Source of the DNA: Symsagittifera roscoffensis
Taxonomy: Eukaryota; Xenacoelomorpha; Acoela; Convolutidae
Assembly: GCF_963678635.1 (NCBI RefSeq)
Contig: NC_087062.1
Coordinates: forward strand, 7,304,193 to 7,368,192
DNA length: 64,000 bases
Direction: 5' to 3'
Below the pieces are notes generated by a model. The model worked only from the letters and a program-made list of their open reading frames with translations, was not told where the DNA came from and did no database searches. Numbering within the stretch: the stretch's first letter is position 1; each line of letters starts with the position of its first letter. Below are positions 22,423 to 33,804 of this stretch, one piece after another. A program made the position numbers and the translations under genes.

Positions 22423-23412
22423 TTATTTAACGACTCCTAGTGTGATGTGGTCAATCATGACCCCTCCCATCTTTGTCACCGCCGTTCTTTTCCTGCATGA
22501 TTTTCTAGATTCCGTGTCACTCGCTGAGTCTTGACTCGAGTAAGAGACCAGTCGTTGCTTCGCCGCCTGCTTTTTCTTCCCGCCCGCCGATGGCATTTCT
22601 TTCGGAGCTGCCTCCAATATGTCGCCTTCGTTGTCGTTCTGTTTTTTGGTTTCCGCTTTTTACTCGCTCTTCCCTTAGCTGAAGTGCTTGCCCCTTCATT
22701 CTGCTCTCCCTCCGATTTTTCTAGCATCATTCGCTCGCTCGCTCCATTTCGTGCATCGCTCCTAAAGTCCATTTGCTCAGTGGACTCATTTGTCGGTCCT
22801 GCTTGTATTTCCGGCAACGATGCCAATGGCAGTTTTCCGCCGACTCTTCTTGTAGCTAACGGTTGGCTGTCGTTCTCTGATTCCGACTCTTGTTCACTTA
22901 TATAGTTCGCTCTGCCCCGCTTCACTGATTTTCCCGAATTTCGTGGGTGGCTTTGGGTGGGTGGCTTTGGGAGTCGCGTGTTTCTCTTTTTCGGAGTGGT
23001 CGATTTCCGAATTGCAACTCCGGATTTCCTAAGCAAGGCATCCTTATTCATTTCAAGCGTGTGCGTACTTTCCGCAACAATTTTTGTATTTAATTTTCTG
23101 TACCTGCTAAGGTTCCGGTCCCCAGTGCGCTGAAACAATGTACGGGATGGTCCCGCTTCTTCCGCCCCCAGTCCTTGAAAGGATGCAGCCGTTGGCTCAT
23201 TTTCTTGTCCTTGCTGGGTTTACCGAAGGCAATGTTTCGCAGAGGAAATTTGATGGTATTGATAAAACTGTGTTAGATTTTGTACTGATGGTTTCCGTTG
23301 TACTAGCTTTTAGGGTCCTTTTTTCGGTAAATTCCTTCACCTCGTCTTCACTGCTGGTAATGCTAGGATGTCTTTGTAAGAATTTCCTAAATTTTCGCGT
23401 TGATTTGTCCAT
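22423..23412 (-). pseudogene. Lys/Ser-rich open frames, unassigned retroelement or host remnant
   Basis: Three minus-strand frames line up. 23412-23197 reads DKSTRKFRKFLQRHPSITSS and continues Ser/Thr/Glu-rich to a stop. 23138-22476 has QRTGDRNLSRYRKLNTK at its start and a basic KGRASKKRKPKNR patch. 22617-22423 is shifted by one frame and reads more naturally (SYSSQDSASDTESRKSCRK). The region is as GC-rich as the adjoining Gypsy pol relic and on the same strand, but lies 3' of pol, where integrase would be expected. No integrase zinc finger or DDE triad was found. It could be a gag from a second, rearranged element, a C-terminal retroelement ORF, or a disordered host nuclear protein exon. Confidence 0.4.
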
Positions 23413-23544
23413 TGTTTTTTATGTTCAGATTAGTATAATTTTGCTCTGTTCTAATAATAGATTCCGCCTGTCTGTCTTCGACAGTAGTGATAGCTCCAAC
23501 TAATATATTTTTAGACCCCAGTGAACGTCGGCATGGGGGCTATT

Positions 23545-23892
23545 CTCATGCGCGAAGGACCGAATGCGCGAAAAAACTTGTGTGTGAAAAACCGAAAACA
23601 AAATTAGCCGAAAGTCAATTCTTAAAAAGAAGCAGTTGCCATTCAATTAAAAAGAAGTAAACGAAGAAACAGTTTACTTTTTTCATTACGAAACCCTTGA
23701 ATTGTAAATTTTGTCCCAATTTTGCGGTGGTCAATGACAATAAAAAAGTTTTGCATAATTTCTGCCGTTTTTATATTCGGCTAATCTCAATAACCTGGTC
23801 CCGCGAAATGTTTACTTTCTTTCCAAATTTTAGATTACTGAAATCTGATTGGCTGATTTACATTTTCGCGCAATCGAACCCTCGCGCATGAG
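23545..23892. mobile_element. MITE with GCGCGAA-containing TIRs
   Basis: Left CTCATGCGCGAAGGACCGAA and right complement CTCATGCGCGAGGGTTCGAT, continuing to TGCGCGAAAA: a TIR of about 28 bp. The element sits in the Gypsy relic: the pol frame reads into the right TIR and stops soon after. No target duplication could be fixed. Confidence 0.65.
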
Positions 23893-25006
23893 CAATTTCC
23901 CCCGTCGGAATAATTCGTCACGTGACCTGTGGCGTATGCTAATATATGCATTCCTTTTGGTTGTCCTGTTGAAGCATGGTTTCTCCTCCTCTACCGGCGG
24001 CTTGTCTTTACGAACTTTGCATACTGCATTGCCATTGGCTAATTTCCGGTTTGACAATTTGTTATTTACATTGGATGAGCCATTTCCGAGTTTATTTTTG
24101 TAACCGAGGGCGCGTTGAATGGATTTAATTTTAGCGACGGTAAACATGCTATCGTAAGAAGAAACCGGCTTTGCTTCGCTGTTTGGGTGTCTTGATAGGT
24201 AGTCGGCTACACCAGTTTTTGCCCCTGGCATATGTTCAACCTCGAAGTTGAACGGTATTAGTCGATCGAGCCATCTTGTTAACCGGCTAAACATCGTTTT
24301 ATTTTTCTTGTTATTGCCGTTTAGGAGTGAGACGAGCGCTTCATGGTCTGTTACTACTAGAAATTTTCGCCCTAGCACATAATTCCGGAAATATTCCGCT
24401 CCCCACACAACCGCGAGCATTTCTAGTTCGTTTGTTGAATAGAGTTTTTCGACGTCGTTTAAGTATCGCGAAGCAAACGAGATCGGCCGCTAGCCCTCGG
24501 CACTTAATTGGTCTAGTACTGTCCCCAATCCATTATGACTGGCGTCGCACACTATTCTAATGTCCTTATGTACATCAAAATGCCTAAGTTCGACTATTTT
24601 GGCCACCTGTTGTTTCAATTTCTCGAATGCGTTTTGGCACTCTGATGTCCAAGCATACTCATTTTTCCGACTTAACAATTTTCTTAGCGGTGCTGACGAT
24701 TCCGCCAGAGCTGGCAAATATTTGGGAGACTATGTATAGATCCGGGGCGGTTTAAGCGCTTCAATAGATTCAGTTTTCCGAATTAGTGGTGTTACTCCCG
24801 TGTGCGTGATTTTATGCCCGAGCCACTCGCATTCTTTCTGTGCAAATTTACGTTTTGTTAACTTCAATAACATATTTTCTGTATTTAACTTCCTTAGAAT
24901 TTTCTCCACTGCTGCTATATGTTCGACTTCCGATCCTTTTGTAAGTACTAATATGTCATCAATGAATGAATGTGCCTACGAATATTCCGAAAGAATTGAA
25001 TCCATT
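23893..25006 (-). pseudogene. Ty3/Gypsy-type pol fragment (RT end, RNase H)
   Basis: From 25006 downward the minus strand encodes the catalytic end of a reverse transcriptase (FIDDILVLTKGSEVEH), the RT thumb/connection (LGHKITHTGV), the RNase H domain (IVCDASHNGLG, ELEMLAVVW, VVTDHEALVSLL: the expected D, E and D residues), then HMPGAKTGVADYLSRHP and a spacer. In-frame TAG stops lie at 24976-24978, 24730-24732 and 24490-24492. About a dozen codons seem missing around 24730, where the FLG..NYYR block is normally found. The upstream part is lost in the 200-N gap; the downstream part is cut by the MITE at 23545-23892. No integrase or LTR seen. Dead copy. Confidence 0.85.
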
Positions 25007-25206
25007 NNNNNNNNNNNNNNNNNNNNNNNNNNNNNNNNNNNNNNNNNNNNNNNNNNNNNNNNNNNNNNNNNNNNNNNNNNNNNNNNNNNNNNNNNNNNNN
25101 NNNNNNNNNNNNNNNNNNNNNNNNNNNNNNNNNNNNNNNNNNNNNNNNNNNNNNNNNNNNNNNNNNNNNNNNNNNNNNNNNNNNNNNNNNNNNNNNNNNN
25201 NNNNNN
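25007..25206. other. assembly gap, 200 N
   Basis: A run of exactly 200 N. Open frames that cross it are artefacts. Confidence 0.98.
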
Positions 25207-25247
25207 GGTTTTAAAATTTTTTAAACTACCTTATGGTGGATGGAAAA

Positions 25248-25283
25248 CTCGTGCTATTTTTACAGCAACCGGCTATCCTTCTT
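25248..25283 (+). mobile_element. HL-2 3'-end fragment
   Basis: 'ctcgtgctatttttacagc' then 'aaccggctatccttctt' matches the HL-2 terminus; the stem has decayed and the last TT follows CC TTC. Confidence 0.5.
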
Positions 25284-25921
25284 AGCCATAACTACTTGAA
25301 GGACGAACTATAAGTTCATACACGGTTCAATTTGTTTCAAAAATTTTTCATTACAACTCGCTTCGCGACTCAAAGAACCGTATGATTATTATGAGAGCTT
25401 TCATTGTGATACCAGATTAAACATTGATAAAAACACAATTACATTTTTTGTTAATCCTCACTTTAGGAGGTTGAAACAGTTTATTTGAAAAGTGATGTAA
25501 AAAATTTTTTGGATTCAAAAAATTTTCAAAAATTGCTTTGCAAAAAATTTAGTTTTAAATATAAGAGCATCTGAATCTTTTGATATCAGTTTCATCAAGT
25601 AAGCGGAAATTAGAAAGATTGTGGATTTGAGTTGATAATTTTTTTATTTACCTATTATAACATGCTCAAAAAATGGTTTTTGGTAGCCAATTTTCTGGAA
25701 ATTTAATATTAAAATATAGCACCCACTTTCAGCGTCAATTTGTAAGCTGGTTGCTCTCATATCTTTTAAATACTCGTAGGCTAGCTAAGAAAAATTTTAA
25801 ATATTATACAAAGTTGCTAAAATCTTTTTGCTTCATAGAAAGACTTTTCTAACAAAAAAAAACAAATTACGTTCAAGTATCAATCGCAGAAAAAACAAAT
25901 TATGTTCAAGCATCAATCGCA
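25284..25921. other. no gene seen
   Basis: AT-rich, stops in all frames. The only pattern is a short direct repeat of about 35 bases around 25858-25920 (acaaattacgttcaag / acaaattatgttcaag followed by catcaatcgcag). Confidence 0.45.
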
Positions 25922-26210
25922 GATTCGGCCCTCTGCCAACCCAACGGGTTCCCTCTTTGTACAGTTTTTTCTAAAGGCACCTTCGGCACGAATATATACA
26001 AAATTTGAGGGTGAATCGAGTGCCAAAAATAACGCATTTTTTGGCCTGTTTTTTTTTCAAATTTTGTCTGTGACGGAAATAAATTTGTCAAAATATGGTC
26101 TTTGTAATGATTTGTCAGAGCTTGGAAAATCGATTTGGTCAACCTAAGAAAAGCTGATTCTTTTAAAAATCTGCCGCCATCCTCGAGAAAATCTTAGATC
26201 ACCTCCGATA
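25922..26210 (+). mobile_element. hAT-like MITE, worn copy
   Basis: Shares 'ccctctgccaacccaa', 'ttttttggcctgtttttttt', 'aaatcgatttggtcaacct' and 'ctcgagaaaatcttagatc' with 19151-19614. The left TIR is gone; the right TIR is worn to 'atcacctccg'. The two opposite open frames at about 25902-26147 are shadows of this repeat. Confidence 0.65.
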
Positions 26211-26476
26211 AATACTTTTGGAAATATAATTTGTTGTTACACCTCTAAATAGAAAAGAGAAAAGAATAAGACAGCAAATTAAAGTTTTAATTGAAACAAA
26301 TTTGCATATGAAACGTTTATTTACCTTTAAAAGGGTTTTGATTTATAAATATTTGATTTTGATTAAAGCCGTTTTACATAAACAAAATAGTAAGAAGTCA
26401 AGATCTATCAATAACAAGTCTGTTATTTTAGATTATCATACAGTTTAGTCTGTTCAATTAAATTTAACACTTTTTT

Positions 26477-26708
26477 AAAGCTCTCCATCCTTTTGATAAT
26501 GATCAGAGGGTCATATAGCTATTTCTGACCAAGATTTGTTTTTTGTTCTGTCGTAATGCGTTGTAATCTTTCATGTTGTAGTCTCCTTGCCATTTCAAAG
26601 TTTTTCAAAAGCTGGTTATTGAAGAACAGTTCTGACTTTTCTAATGCCTTTACTCTTGTGCACCTTTTAATGAAAAACATAGCGAATCAAAAATTGTTTG
26701 GTAAATGA
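26477..26708. repeat. dispersed repeat R, copy 1
   Basis: Matches 28650-28897 throughout, for example 'gataatgatcagag', 'gaagaacag.tctgacttttc' and 'gcctttactcttgtg'. Both copies run into a hAT-like MITE at the same position. Confidence 0.75.
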
Positions 26709-27068
26709 CAAGGGGGAGGGGGGAGGGGGGAGGGGGGCGGAAGAGGAATTAAGTTCGACTAAAATGATTAATTGATTTTTCGACCCCTCCCAAAGCATTG
26801 AAAAGACCTTGTTTTCGTCAAATTTCCCGCACCGCAGGCAAAAAAAAAAAAACAGGTCAAAAAAGGAGTTGACAAAAAATTTCCCGCTTTTTCGGCTCGC
26901 GCTACCCCTCAAAATTAGTACATGCTGTCGCCAAAGGCGGCTTTAGAAAGTTTTCAAGGTCCGTACCAAACATGGATACCTCGAAATAGTACCTTTTGAG
27001 TCGGCAGGGGGTCGAATCCCTGAGAAGAGGCGTCCGTCCCCCGCCCCTCCCCCCTAAGTACGCCCCTG
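26709..27068. mobile_element. hAT-like MITE with perfect 8-bp target duplication
   Basis: GTAAATGA occurs at 26701-26708 and 27069-27076. The element starts CAAGGGGG and ends CGCCCCTG. The interior matches the antisense of other copies (cgacccctcccaaagcatt, and ggtcgaatccctgag near the right end). The left end has expanded to five G runs, a strong G-quadruplex candidate. Confidence 0.85.
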
Positions 27069-27076
27069 GTAAATGA

Positions 27077-27724
27077 CTCAAATATTACCGAATGATTTTA
27101 TACTTCTATAAAAAAAATTTATTTTGCTTTGAAAGGAAAAAAGATGCAACAAAAAACTATTAAAAGCTATAATAAAAGAAATGAGATCATTCAGATGAAA
27201 TGAGATCACACCAAAGGAGTTTTGATACGTCTAAAATTTTCCCACAAATTTATTTCAAAACGCAAGTTTGCGCTCCGCAGTTTTCCAGATTTGCAGAATT
27301 TTCCTTGAAGCTTCTAAAAAAACAGACAAAGGTTCTGCACACCATTCAATTTTGCTAATTTGTAGTTTTAAAAGTAGAATTGCCGAGAAAAAAGTACTGA
27401 TCGCATTGATTGGTTAGCTTGAGACAATTGCAATTAGTTTATTTTGTGGCCGACTTCAAACAAGGCCGAAAATTGAGCTGATCTTAAGAATGGTGTGAGT
27501 AGATAAGAAGATGAGAATTTTTTTGTTTACTTTGTTTTAGCCTGGCAGTTTATTTTAAAAAAGTTTGAACAGTTTGCTGAAAAAGTTTGAAAAATTCTAT
27601 GTTTCTGGCCAATTCGGGCTTATAAGTCTAATTTAAATTGCAAATTAAATATTTTGAGACGGCGCTGAAGTTTCATTGGCTAATTGCAGCCAATCAAATT
27701 GAAAAAAAAAAGAATTTAAATAAC
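27077..27724. other. no gene seen
   Basis: AT-rich spacer between the MITE and the GAGGCC-TIR element. Confidence 0.4.
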
Positions 27725-28061
27725 GAGGCCAAACTGTGCATTATGTGCAATTTAAGTGGAATCAGCAAAAGATTAAAATCAAATTTGTCGCGGAATCCGC
27801 ATCACCATTGCTTCTTTTCTTTGATATTCTTTGCTGTTTTGGATTCCACAAACAAATACTTTTAAAACTGTACTGCTCAAAACTGATCCAAAAATAGGCG
27901 AAATTGCTGAATCCGCAACAGTATTTGCGAAATCCCGTAAAATTTGTGGAATCCTCGTGTATAAAATAAATGGGTCGTGTATAAAATAAATGGGTTGTTG
28001 TAAAATCCGCATCTGTAGACTGAATTCGCAAATTGTAAGTGGAAACCCATCTTGTTCGCTG

Positions 28062-28610
28062 ATTCCATTTACATAAAATTATATATGCATAAGCGTTTTA
28101 GATTCTACCTTTTTTACAAGCTGATTACCATCAAGGTGGTCATAAAATAAGTTAAAGCGAGCAGAAATTCTGATATAAGCAATATGATTATTACAGTTTT
28201 CTATCTGAAACATTTAGGACTCTTCGCGAGATTGTTGAAATGAATACTTTAAACACGATAAAAATTTCAAGTTTTTACATTCTATGTGCATGCGTAACCT
28301 GTCTCTCATAGTTGTTTTTCGAGTGACTACTCCATTGTACTAGTACCTAGGGTGTACACTGAGCGTGCTTCCATCTCATATCAAACAATGCCCTCATGAT
28401 TTGATTTCACATTCAACTCATCCCAAACACTGCCCTTATGTTTTGAATTCACTCTCCACAACTAGATCAGTGTTTGGGATATACCAAACACTGTGAAATG
28501 CCAAATACTGACCTAATTCGGAATATACTGTGCGTTGTGCTTCCAAACACTCTCAATCCATTATTTCCAAATAACGATTTTATTCGGTTTTGTGTTTCCA
28601 ATACTGTGAT
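28062..28610 (+). repeat. segmental duplication, copy A
   Basis: Direct copy of 29020-29560, visible in 'gattaccatcaaggtggtc', 'cgcgagattgttgaaa', 'gggtgtacactg' and 'tcatcccaaacactgccc'. Identity is roughly four in five by eye. The 3' part repeats 'ccaaacact' several times. Confidence 0.75.
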
Positions 28611-28649
28611 CCCAAGAAATGAAGGGTGAGTAATAGCCTTAACGTTTTT

Positions 28650-28897
28650 TAAAGCTCTCCTTCCTATTGATAATGATCAGAGCGTTATATAGCTATTTTT
28701 GACCGAGATTTGATTTTTGGTCCTTTGTAATCGTTTCTTAAAAATTTGCGTTTTTATCTTTCACGTTTTATTCTCTTTGCCTTTTCGGGTTTTCTCAATA
28801 GCTGGTTTTTGAAGAACAGCTCTGACTTTTCTAGTGCCTTTACTCTTGTGTACGTTTTAGTGAGAAACATAGCTAATCAAAACTGTTTAGAAGATGA
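28650..28897. repeat. dispersed repeat R, copy 2
   Basis: Second copy of 26477-26708; it holds an extra stretch of about 20 bases near 28735-28755. Confidence 0.7.
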
Positions 28898-29008
28898 CAT
28901 GGTCCGATCTAGGATTTTTTGAGGCGAGGGATTAAGGTCGACCAAATTGATTGATTGATTTTTCGATCCTTCCCAAAGCGATAATGGGACCCTGTTTTGG
29001 TCAATTGT
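28898..29008 (-). mobile_element. hAT-like MITE, left end only
   Basis: CATGGTCCGATCTAGG is a worn CAGGGGCGGATCTAGG TIR. It is preceded by GAAGATGA, the counterpart of the GTAAATGA duplication beside 26709. The element breaks off at 'ttttggtcaattg' and joins the second segmental copy. Confidence 0.6.
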
Positions 29009-29019
29009 TTGCGGATTCC

Positions 29020-29560
29020 ATTTGCATATATGTATTTATGTATAAGCGTTTTAAATTCTGTTTTTTTTACTAGGTGATTACCAGCAAGGTGGTCGTAAAA
29101 TAAATTGAAGCGAGCACAGTTTCTGATATAAGCAATATAATTATTACAATTTTTTAATCTGAAAAATTTCTGACTCAACATATTTCGCGAGATTGTTGAA
29201 AGAAATTCTGTATACACAAAGAAGTTTTCAATTTTGTACATGCTATATGCATGCGGGACCTCTCTCTTGGTTGCTTTTCGAGTGAGTACTCTATAGTAGG
29301 AGTGCCCAGGGTGTACACTGGGTGTGCTTTCAGCTCACATCAAATACTGCTCTCATGATTTGATTTCAAGTTCGTCTCATCCCAAACACTGCCCTCATGT
29401 TTTGAGTTCAATCTAACAAATACTGATCAAATTCGGCAATGTGCTGTGCGTTGAGCTTCCAAACACTCTCAACCCAAAAACTACAAATAGTGAATTCGAT
29501 CGGTTCTGTGTTTCCAAAACAATGATCCCAGAAATGTTTGGCAAGTAATGTTTTCCAAAT
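29020..29560 (+). repeat. segmental duplication, copy B
   Basis: Partner of 28062-28610; see that entry for shared blocks. Confidence 0.75.
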
Positions 29561-30062
29561 GCTAATGGGTGACATCCGTCGATTTAAATAACCAGTGTTT
29601 TATGATTCGTTCGTGAATTCCGCTGACAATGATTAAGTCCTTGCTTTTAAATTTTGAGTTGCTATAGATAAGAATTCCAGCTCTAATTTACTATTGTTCA
29701 TTTGCAAGTTTGGTAATGAACAAAATTCAGATTCTTTTTACAGTTCGGGGAATCTGCTTACGTTTGCGAACTCCGCTTTCAAATTTTGCGGATTCCACTT
29801 ACATTTTGGATTCCACCTATATTTTGCGCAACCTACTTACAGCTGCGAAATACAGAACACTTAGCTCTAATCTTTTTTTGCGGAATCTGCGACACAACAA
29901 ATGTGACGTCAAGTTTTATGTTATACGTAATTGTACGCAGATTTCACGGAATTTTTGTCAATGGAGTCCATGTATATTTTGGAATGTTTATAAACTTATC
30001 TTTGGAATCCACGAATACACAGACATAAAAACGTGCGTTTATCTAATGCACAGTTTGGCCTC

Positions 30063-32030
30063 CCTATATCATTCAAAAAATGTTGTACTCTTCATATATC
30101 TCATAGAAAAATCTACCACTTTTCGTAAGCAATGGTAAAAATTTACCCATATTAAACTTATGACAAAAGCAATATTCATTTTTCTCGTGTTCAAGACTAT
30201 ATGATAAATTCAGTTCAGGATAATTGAAGGAAGTTAAGGTTTTTAAATTTTTAAACAAAACTTTCTTTAAAATTTGTGCCATTTTGAGCTGTTTCTCAAA
30301 ATATGTTTAAACTTGGCTTTCTTAATCAGAAATAGTTTCTTGTATCAACATGATTCACTGAATCGGGAACCAATAGTTTTTAGTAAACGCGTTTTTTACT
30401 TCAAAAATTGTTTATAGCAAACCGAGGCTGAAAAACTATCATGAATTTAACAAAAAAAATTAAAAATTTGAAAAATTAAAATTTTAAAAAATCACGAAAA
30501 AACTCAAAATTCCAATTATTCAAATCGGCTATAAAAATGAGGAAAAAGAGAACAAAAAAGAGGCTACAGTTTTTCTACTTGATTTGCACAAAAGATATTC
30601 TTGTCAAAATAATGAAAAAAATTATAACCCGGAGTTGAACCTGAAAAGTCTACTGTTCGTTTTTCAATCCTTTTTAAGTCAATTTTTTTAATCAAGTGCC
30701 GTAAATTTAGCAGTCTCAAAGTTAAAAGAAAATTACGTACAAGTTTATAGGCCAAAATTTTAACTAAACTAAGTAACCTGAGGCTTGTCCAATTTTTGAA
30801 GTTTTTTGAAGAATTGTGTTCATTAGGCGAAACACATTCCTCTTAACTTTTGACGTATTTTTTTCAAAAAGTATTCGCTGTTATTTCACATAGAACGTTC
30901 TTCTCTTCCCAAAACGATATCAAATTTCGTCATTACTGTTAAGCGAAGTTGGGGGACGATCAACAATAAGCTAGATCCTTAAAAGCAATCTGATTATGTC
31001 TCTAAATTAAAATTATGGAATTATCGCATTTCGCAACTTGATGTACGAATTCAAGTTCGAGAAAAAATTGACGTCAATGCTGTAAAAACACTATTACTGC
31101 TCCTAATTAATTTTTTTTGGAAATTTTGCCGCAAAATACTTTCTTTATGTTGTGCAACATAAGCTTATACATATATCAGCGTTGAACTTAATAAGAAAAG
31201 TTCTCTGCTCAATTTGTATAAAACTATTTTTGTTTTTCTTTAGACAACACTTTGGTGGAAAGTTTAGCTTTTCAAATCAAAACAAAAAATTAACCTGAGT
31301 AATCTCTTAATAGTAAAATTTGAATCACAGACAATTTTCTGTCAAAGTTTAATAATTAAAATTGTGTGGACATGAAATCAACCCGTTTGCATGGAGTTCA
31401 AAAAAGAATTTAGGCTTTATAAACAATCAAAACTATGCAAAAAATCTGCGTTGAATTTCGGATGATTTTGCATGATTTTTGTCTGAGCTAGCCGTGACCG
31501 TTGTGACAAAATCTACGGAGAAAAAAGCGAACGTTTACTGAACCACGATACCATCTCACTAAGACAGAATCGGTCAGAGTTGTAACCTCTATGCTGCTTT
31601 GAAATTCTGCTGCGTTTAAGAATCTTCGTTTGATTTTTGAAATTTATTGGACTTGTGTTTAGTTTAAATTTTTAGAAGGTTTTAATGCTTATTCCGCCTA
31701 ATTATGCTGTTAATGGATTTAAGTTTGGAATAACTTTGTAACAAGATCCACGTCTCGGATTAACTTGCTTCCCTCTCCTAATGCATACCAAATCGATGCA
31801 AGAGAAAAGCTAGTAAAACAACCACAACAGTTAAAATTTAGGAAAACAAGGATAACGGTAAACAAGTAAAAAAAAAATAACCCAGTAAACAAGGATAACT
31901 GTTTGTTGTGCAATTACCAGTGGATGTTCCTATTGACTTTCAAAACAGAATTGTTTTTAGCGAGAAAAGATCAATAAACTATAAAATAACAGTCATAACA
32001 GCTACAATTTTGCAGTAATCACGAATACAG
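30063..32030. other. no gene or repeat recognised
   Basis: AT-rich, all frames closed. A short direct repeat, 'aacaaggataac', at about 31849 and 31896 resembles the outer part of the HL-2 terminus but has no hairpin. Confidence 0.4.
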
Positions 32031-32576
32031 AACAAGACTGCTCGTATCAGGGCGAAGCCCTGAATGTTCCGACTGCCTTTTAAGGTTTATGGAGCAGCAG
32101 TAATAACATTTAAAAAAATTAAATGAAATAAAATAAAACGAAATTTTTTTTTTCAAAATTTGAAATTTTTTATGAAAATCATCCCCCCACACGCCATATA
32201 AAGTACAAAAGAATAGATTTCGCTCCTAGTAACAAATCAATTATGGCAAATAATCGTTTCGTTCAACCAATTTGGAACGATTTATAAGACGGATTAAATC
32301 TCCGCTTACGCGTTAATAGCGCGAATTATATCGCGCGTTAATTGTCCCAAATTGGTCAAATTGGCCAAAATGGCAATCTTTAAACCCTCATAACTTTACG
32401 AAAAATGATCACAGGTGAAATATTTTTTCAAATTTGAGCTCAGGACAACAGTACCTTTTGAATGATATAAAAAATTCCGTCAAAAATGGCTAGTTAAAAA
32501 GTCGAAATTTGTCTGAAGAAAAAAAAACCCACCCCGAGCACAAATATTCCGTTAATTTCGTATCGAAAGTCGGAAC
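32031..32576 (-). mobile_element. HL-1 repeat, well preserved
   Basis: AACAAGACTGCTCGTATCAG at the left and CGAAAGTCGGAACA at the right. Both terminal hairpins are intact. The 3' part has 'gcagcag' instead of 'gcag', as in the 53324 and 58023 copies, suggesting a subfamily. Confidence 0.95.
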
Positions 32577-33393
32577 AATAATGAAATAAAATCAGAAATT
32601 TTGTTCTGTTTTTTTTATGATCAGAAAAAAAATCAGAGATAGTGTTCTGCCAATTCTATGATCAAAACTTCGTAACAAAGCGTCGAAACCAAATCGAGTT
32701 TTCGTTTCAAACTTTCCAGTTATTATTAGGAAAAAAAAAACAGAATACATCAGTACTGTAACAATAATGTTGCAGTTCTAGAACAGTACTGGCGGAATTT
32801 TTCTTGTTCAAAATCTGGTCAGGTGAAAAAACAGAGTAAAATACAGATTTTACTCTGATACAGGACTGAATTTTGTTTAACAACTGTTGTTCTACTTGAA
32901 CAGTACTGATAACCTCTGCCTTTAATCCGGGTTGAGCTATTAATTATTTATTTAAGCAGTCACTCAGCAAATAATGTCTTAAAAGAAATCTATGAGTTCT
33001 CTTAACAGGAGTGTTGATTTATTCAATCAGATAATATCATTCATTGAAAAAAAAACATTCAATAATGTCACAAGCTTGAGAATTGAGCGGCCGTAAAAAC
33101 AACTAATTATTGCAATTTTATCGAAAAGTGAAAAAAAAAAATTTTGTCTGAACTCAAATTTCTGAATTCAAATGAAACTACAAATGAGCTAACAACCTAA
33201 CAACGTAACCACATACAATTGCCGACTCAAAAATTAAATTATGGAAGCGTTGAAAAAAATCTGTGTGAAAAAGTTCAATGATTCAGACATTCATATATTT
33301 ATTACGACAATGAGCGTTCAATGATTCACTGACTCACTGTAAAACTTATCAAAGTGACCATTTGTCATTTTTTTAACAACCTTTACAAAGAAT
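32577..33393. other. no gene seen
   Basis: AT-rich, with frequent 'cagaac/agtactg' motifs around 32600-32910 but no regular period. Confidence 0.4.
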
Positions 33394-33804
33394 CAGGGGC
33401 GTGCGCAGAAATCTTTCTTGGGGGGGGGGGTTGAACAATTTTGAAAATTTTGCCGACCATTTTTTTTAGGTCGACTTATTTGATTTTGCGAGCTCTCCCA
33501 AAACTGTATAAAGACCCTATTTTGTAAAAGTTTTCTGCAGGCAAATTTTTCAAAAAACAAGCCAAAAAAGGCGTTTTTAGGCATTTTTTGGAAAATGTTG
33601 ACCAAAAAATGGCGTTTTTTCGGCGCGAGCTCCCCCCGCAAAGTTTTTCATATTGGCGCCAAAGACGCCTTAGAAAAATTTTGAGGTTGTTCAGCCAAAA
33701 ATGGATGGCATAGAGTTATACCAAACGGGACCCTTTGGAAACAGTTGACAACCAGAATTGAGGGGTGGCGCTCGCCCCACCCCGCTCCCCTCGGCACGCT
33801 ACTG
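33394..33804 (+). mobile_element. hAT-like MITE, complete
   Basis: TIRs CAGGGGCGTGCGCAG and CAGTAGCGTGCCGAG (complement of right). Target duplication CAAAGAAT (33386-33393) / CAAAGTAT (33805-33812), one mismatch. Contains a ten-base G run after the left TIR. The antisense frame at 33393-33641 and those at 33648-33941 belong to this repeat. Confidence 0.85.

Larger units (their letters stand above)
27725..30062. mobile_element. 2.3-kb composite TIR element, GAGGCC family
   Basis: GAGGCCAAACTGTGCATTA starts the left end (27725) and, on the complement, the right end (30062). The small relative at 15561-15741 has the same TIR. The interior is rich in 'gcggattcc'/'ggaatccgc' blocks and holds a segmental duplication (28062-28610 versus 29020-29560), a copy of repeat R (28650-28897) and a truncated hAT-like MITE (28898-29008). 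No transposase frame; the frames at 27762-28068, 28909-29241 and 29710-30138 are repeat-derived. Confidence 0.5.

Noticed and set aside
24800-25285. Open frames crossing 25007-25206 and 51318-51517
   Set aside because: They are joined only through 200 N, whose true length is unknown, so the reading frame across them has no meaning.
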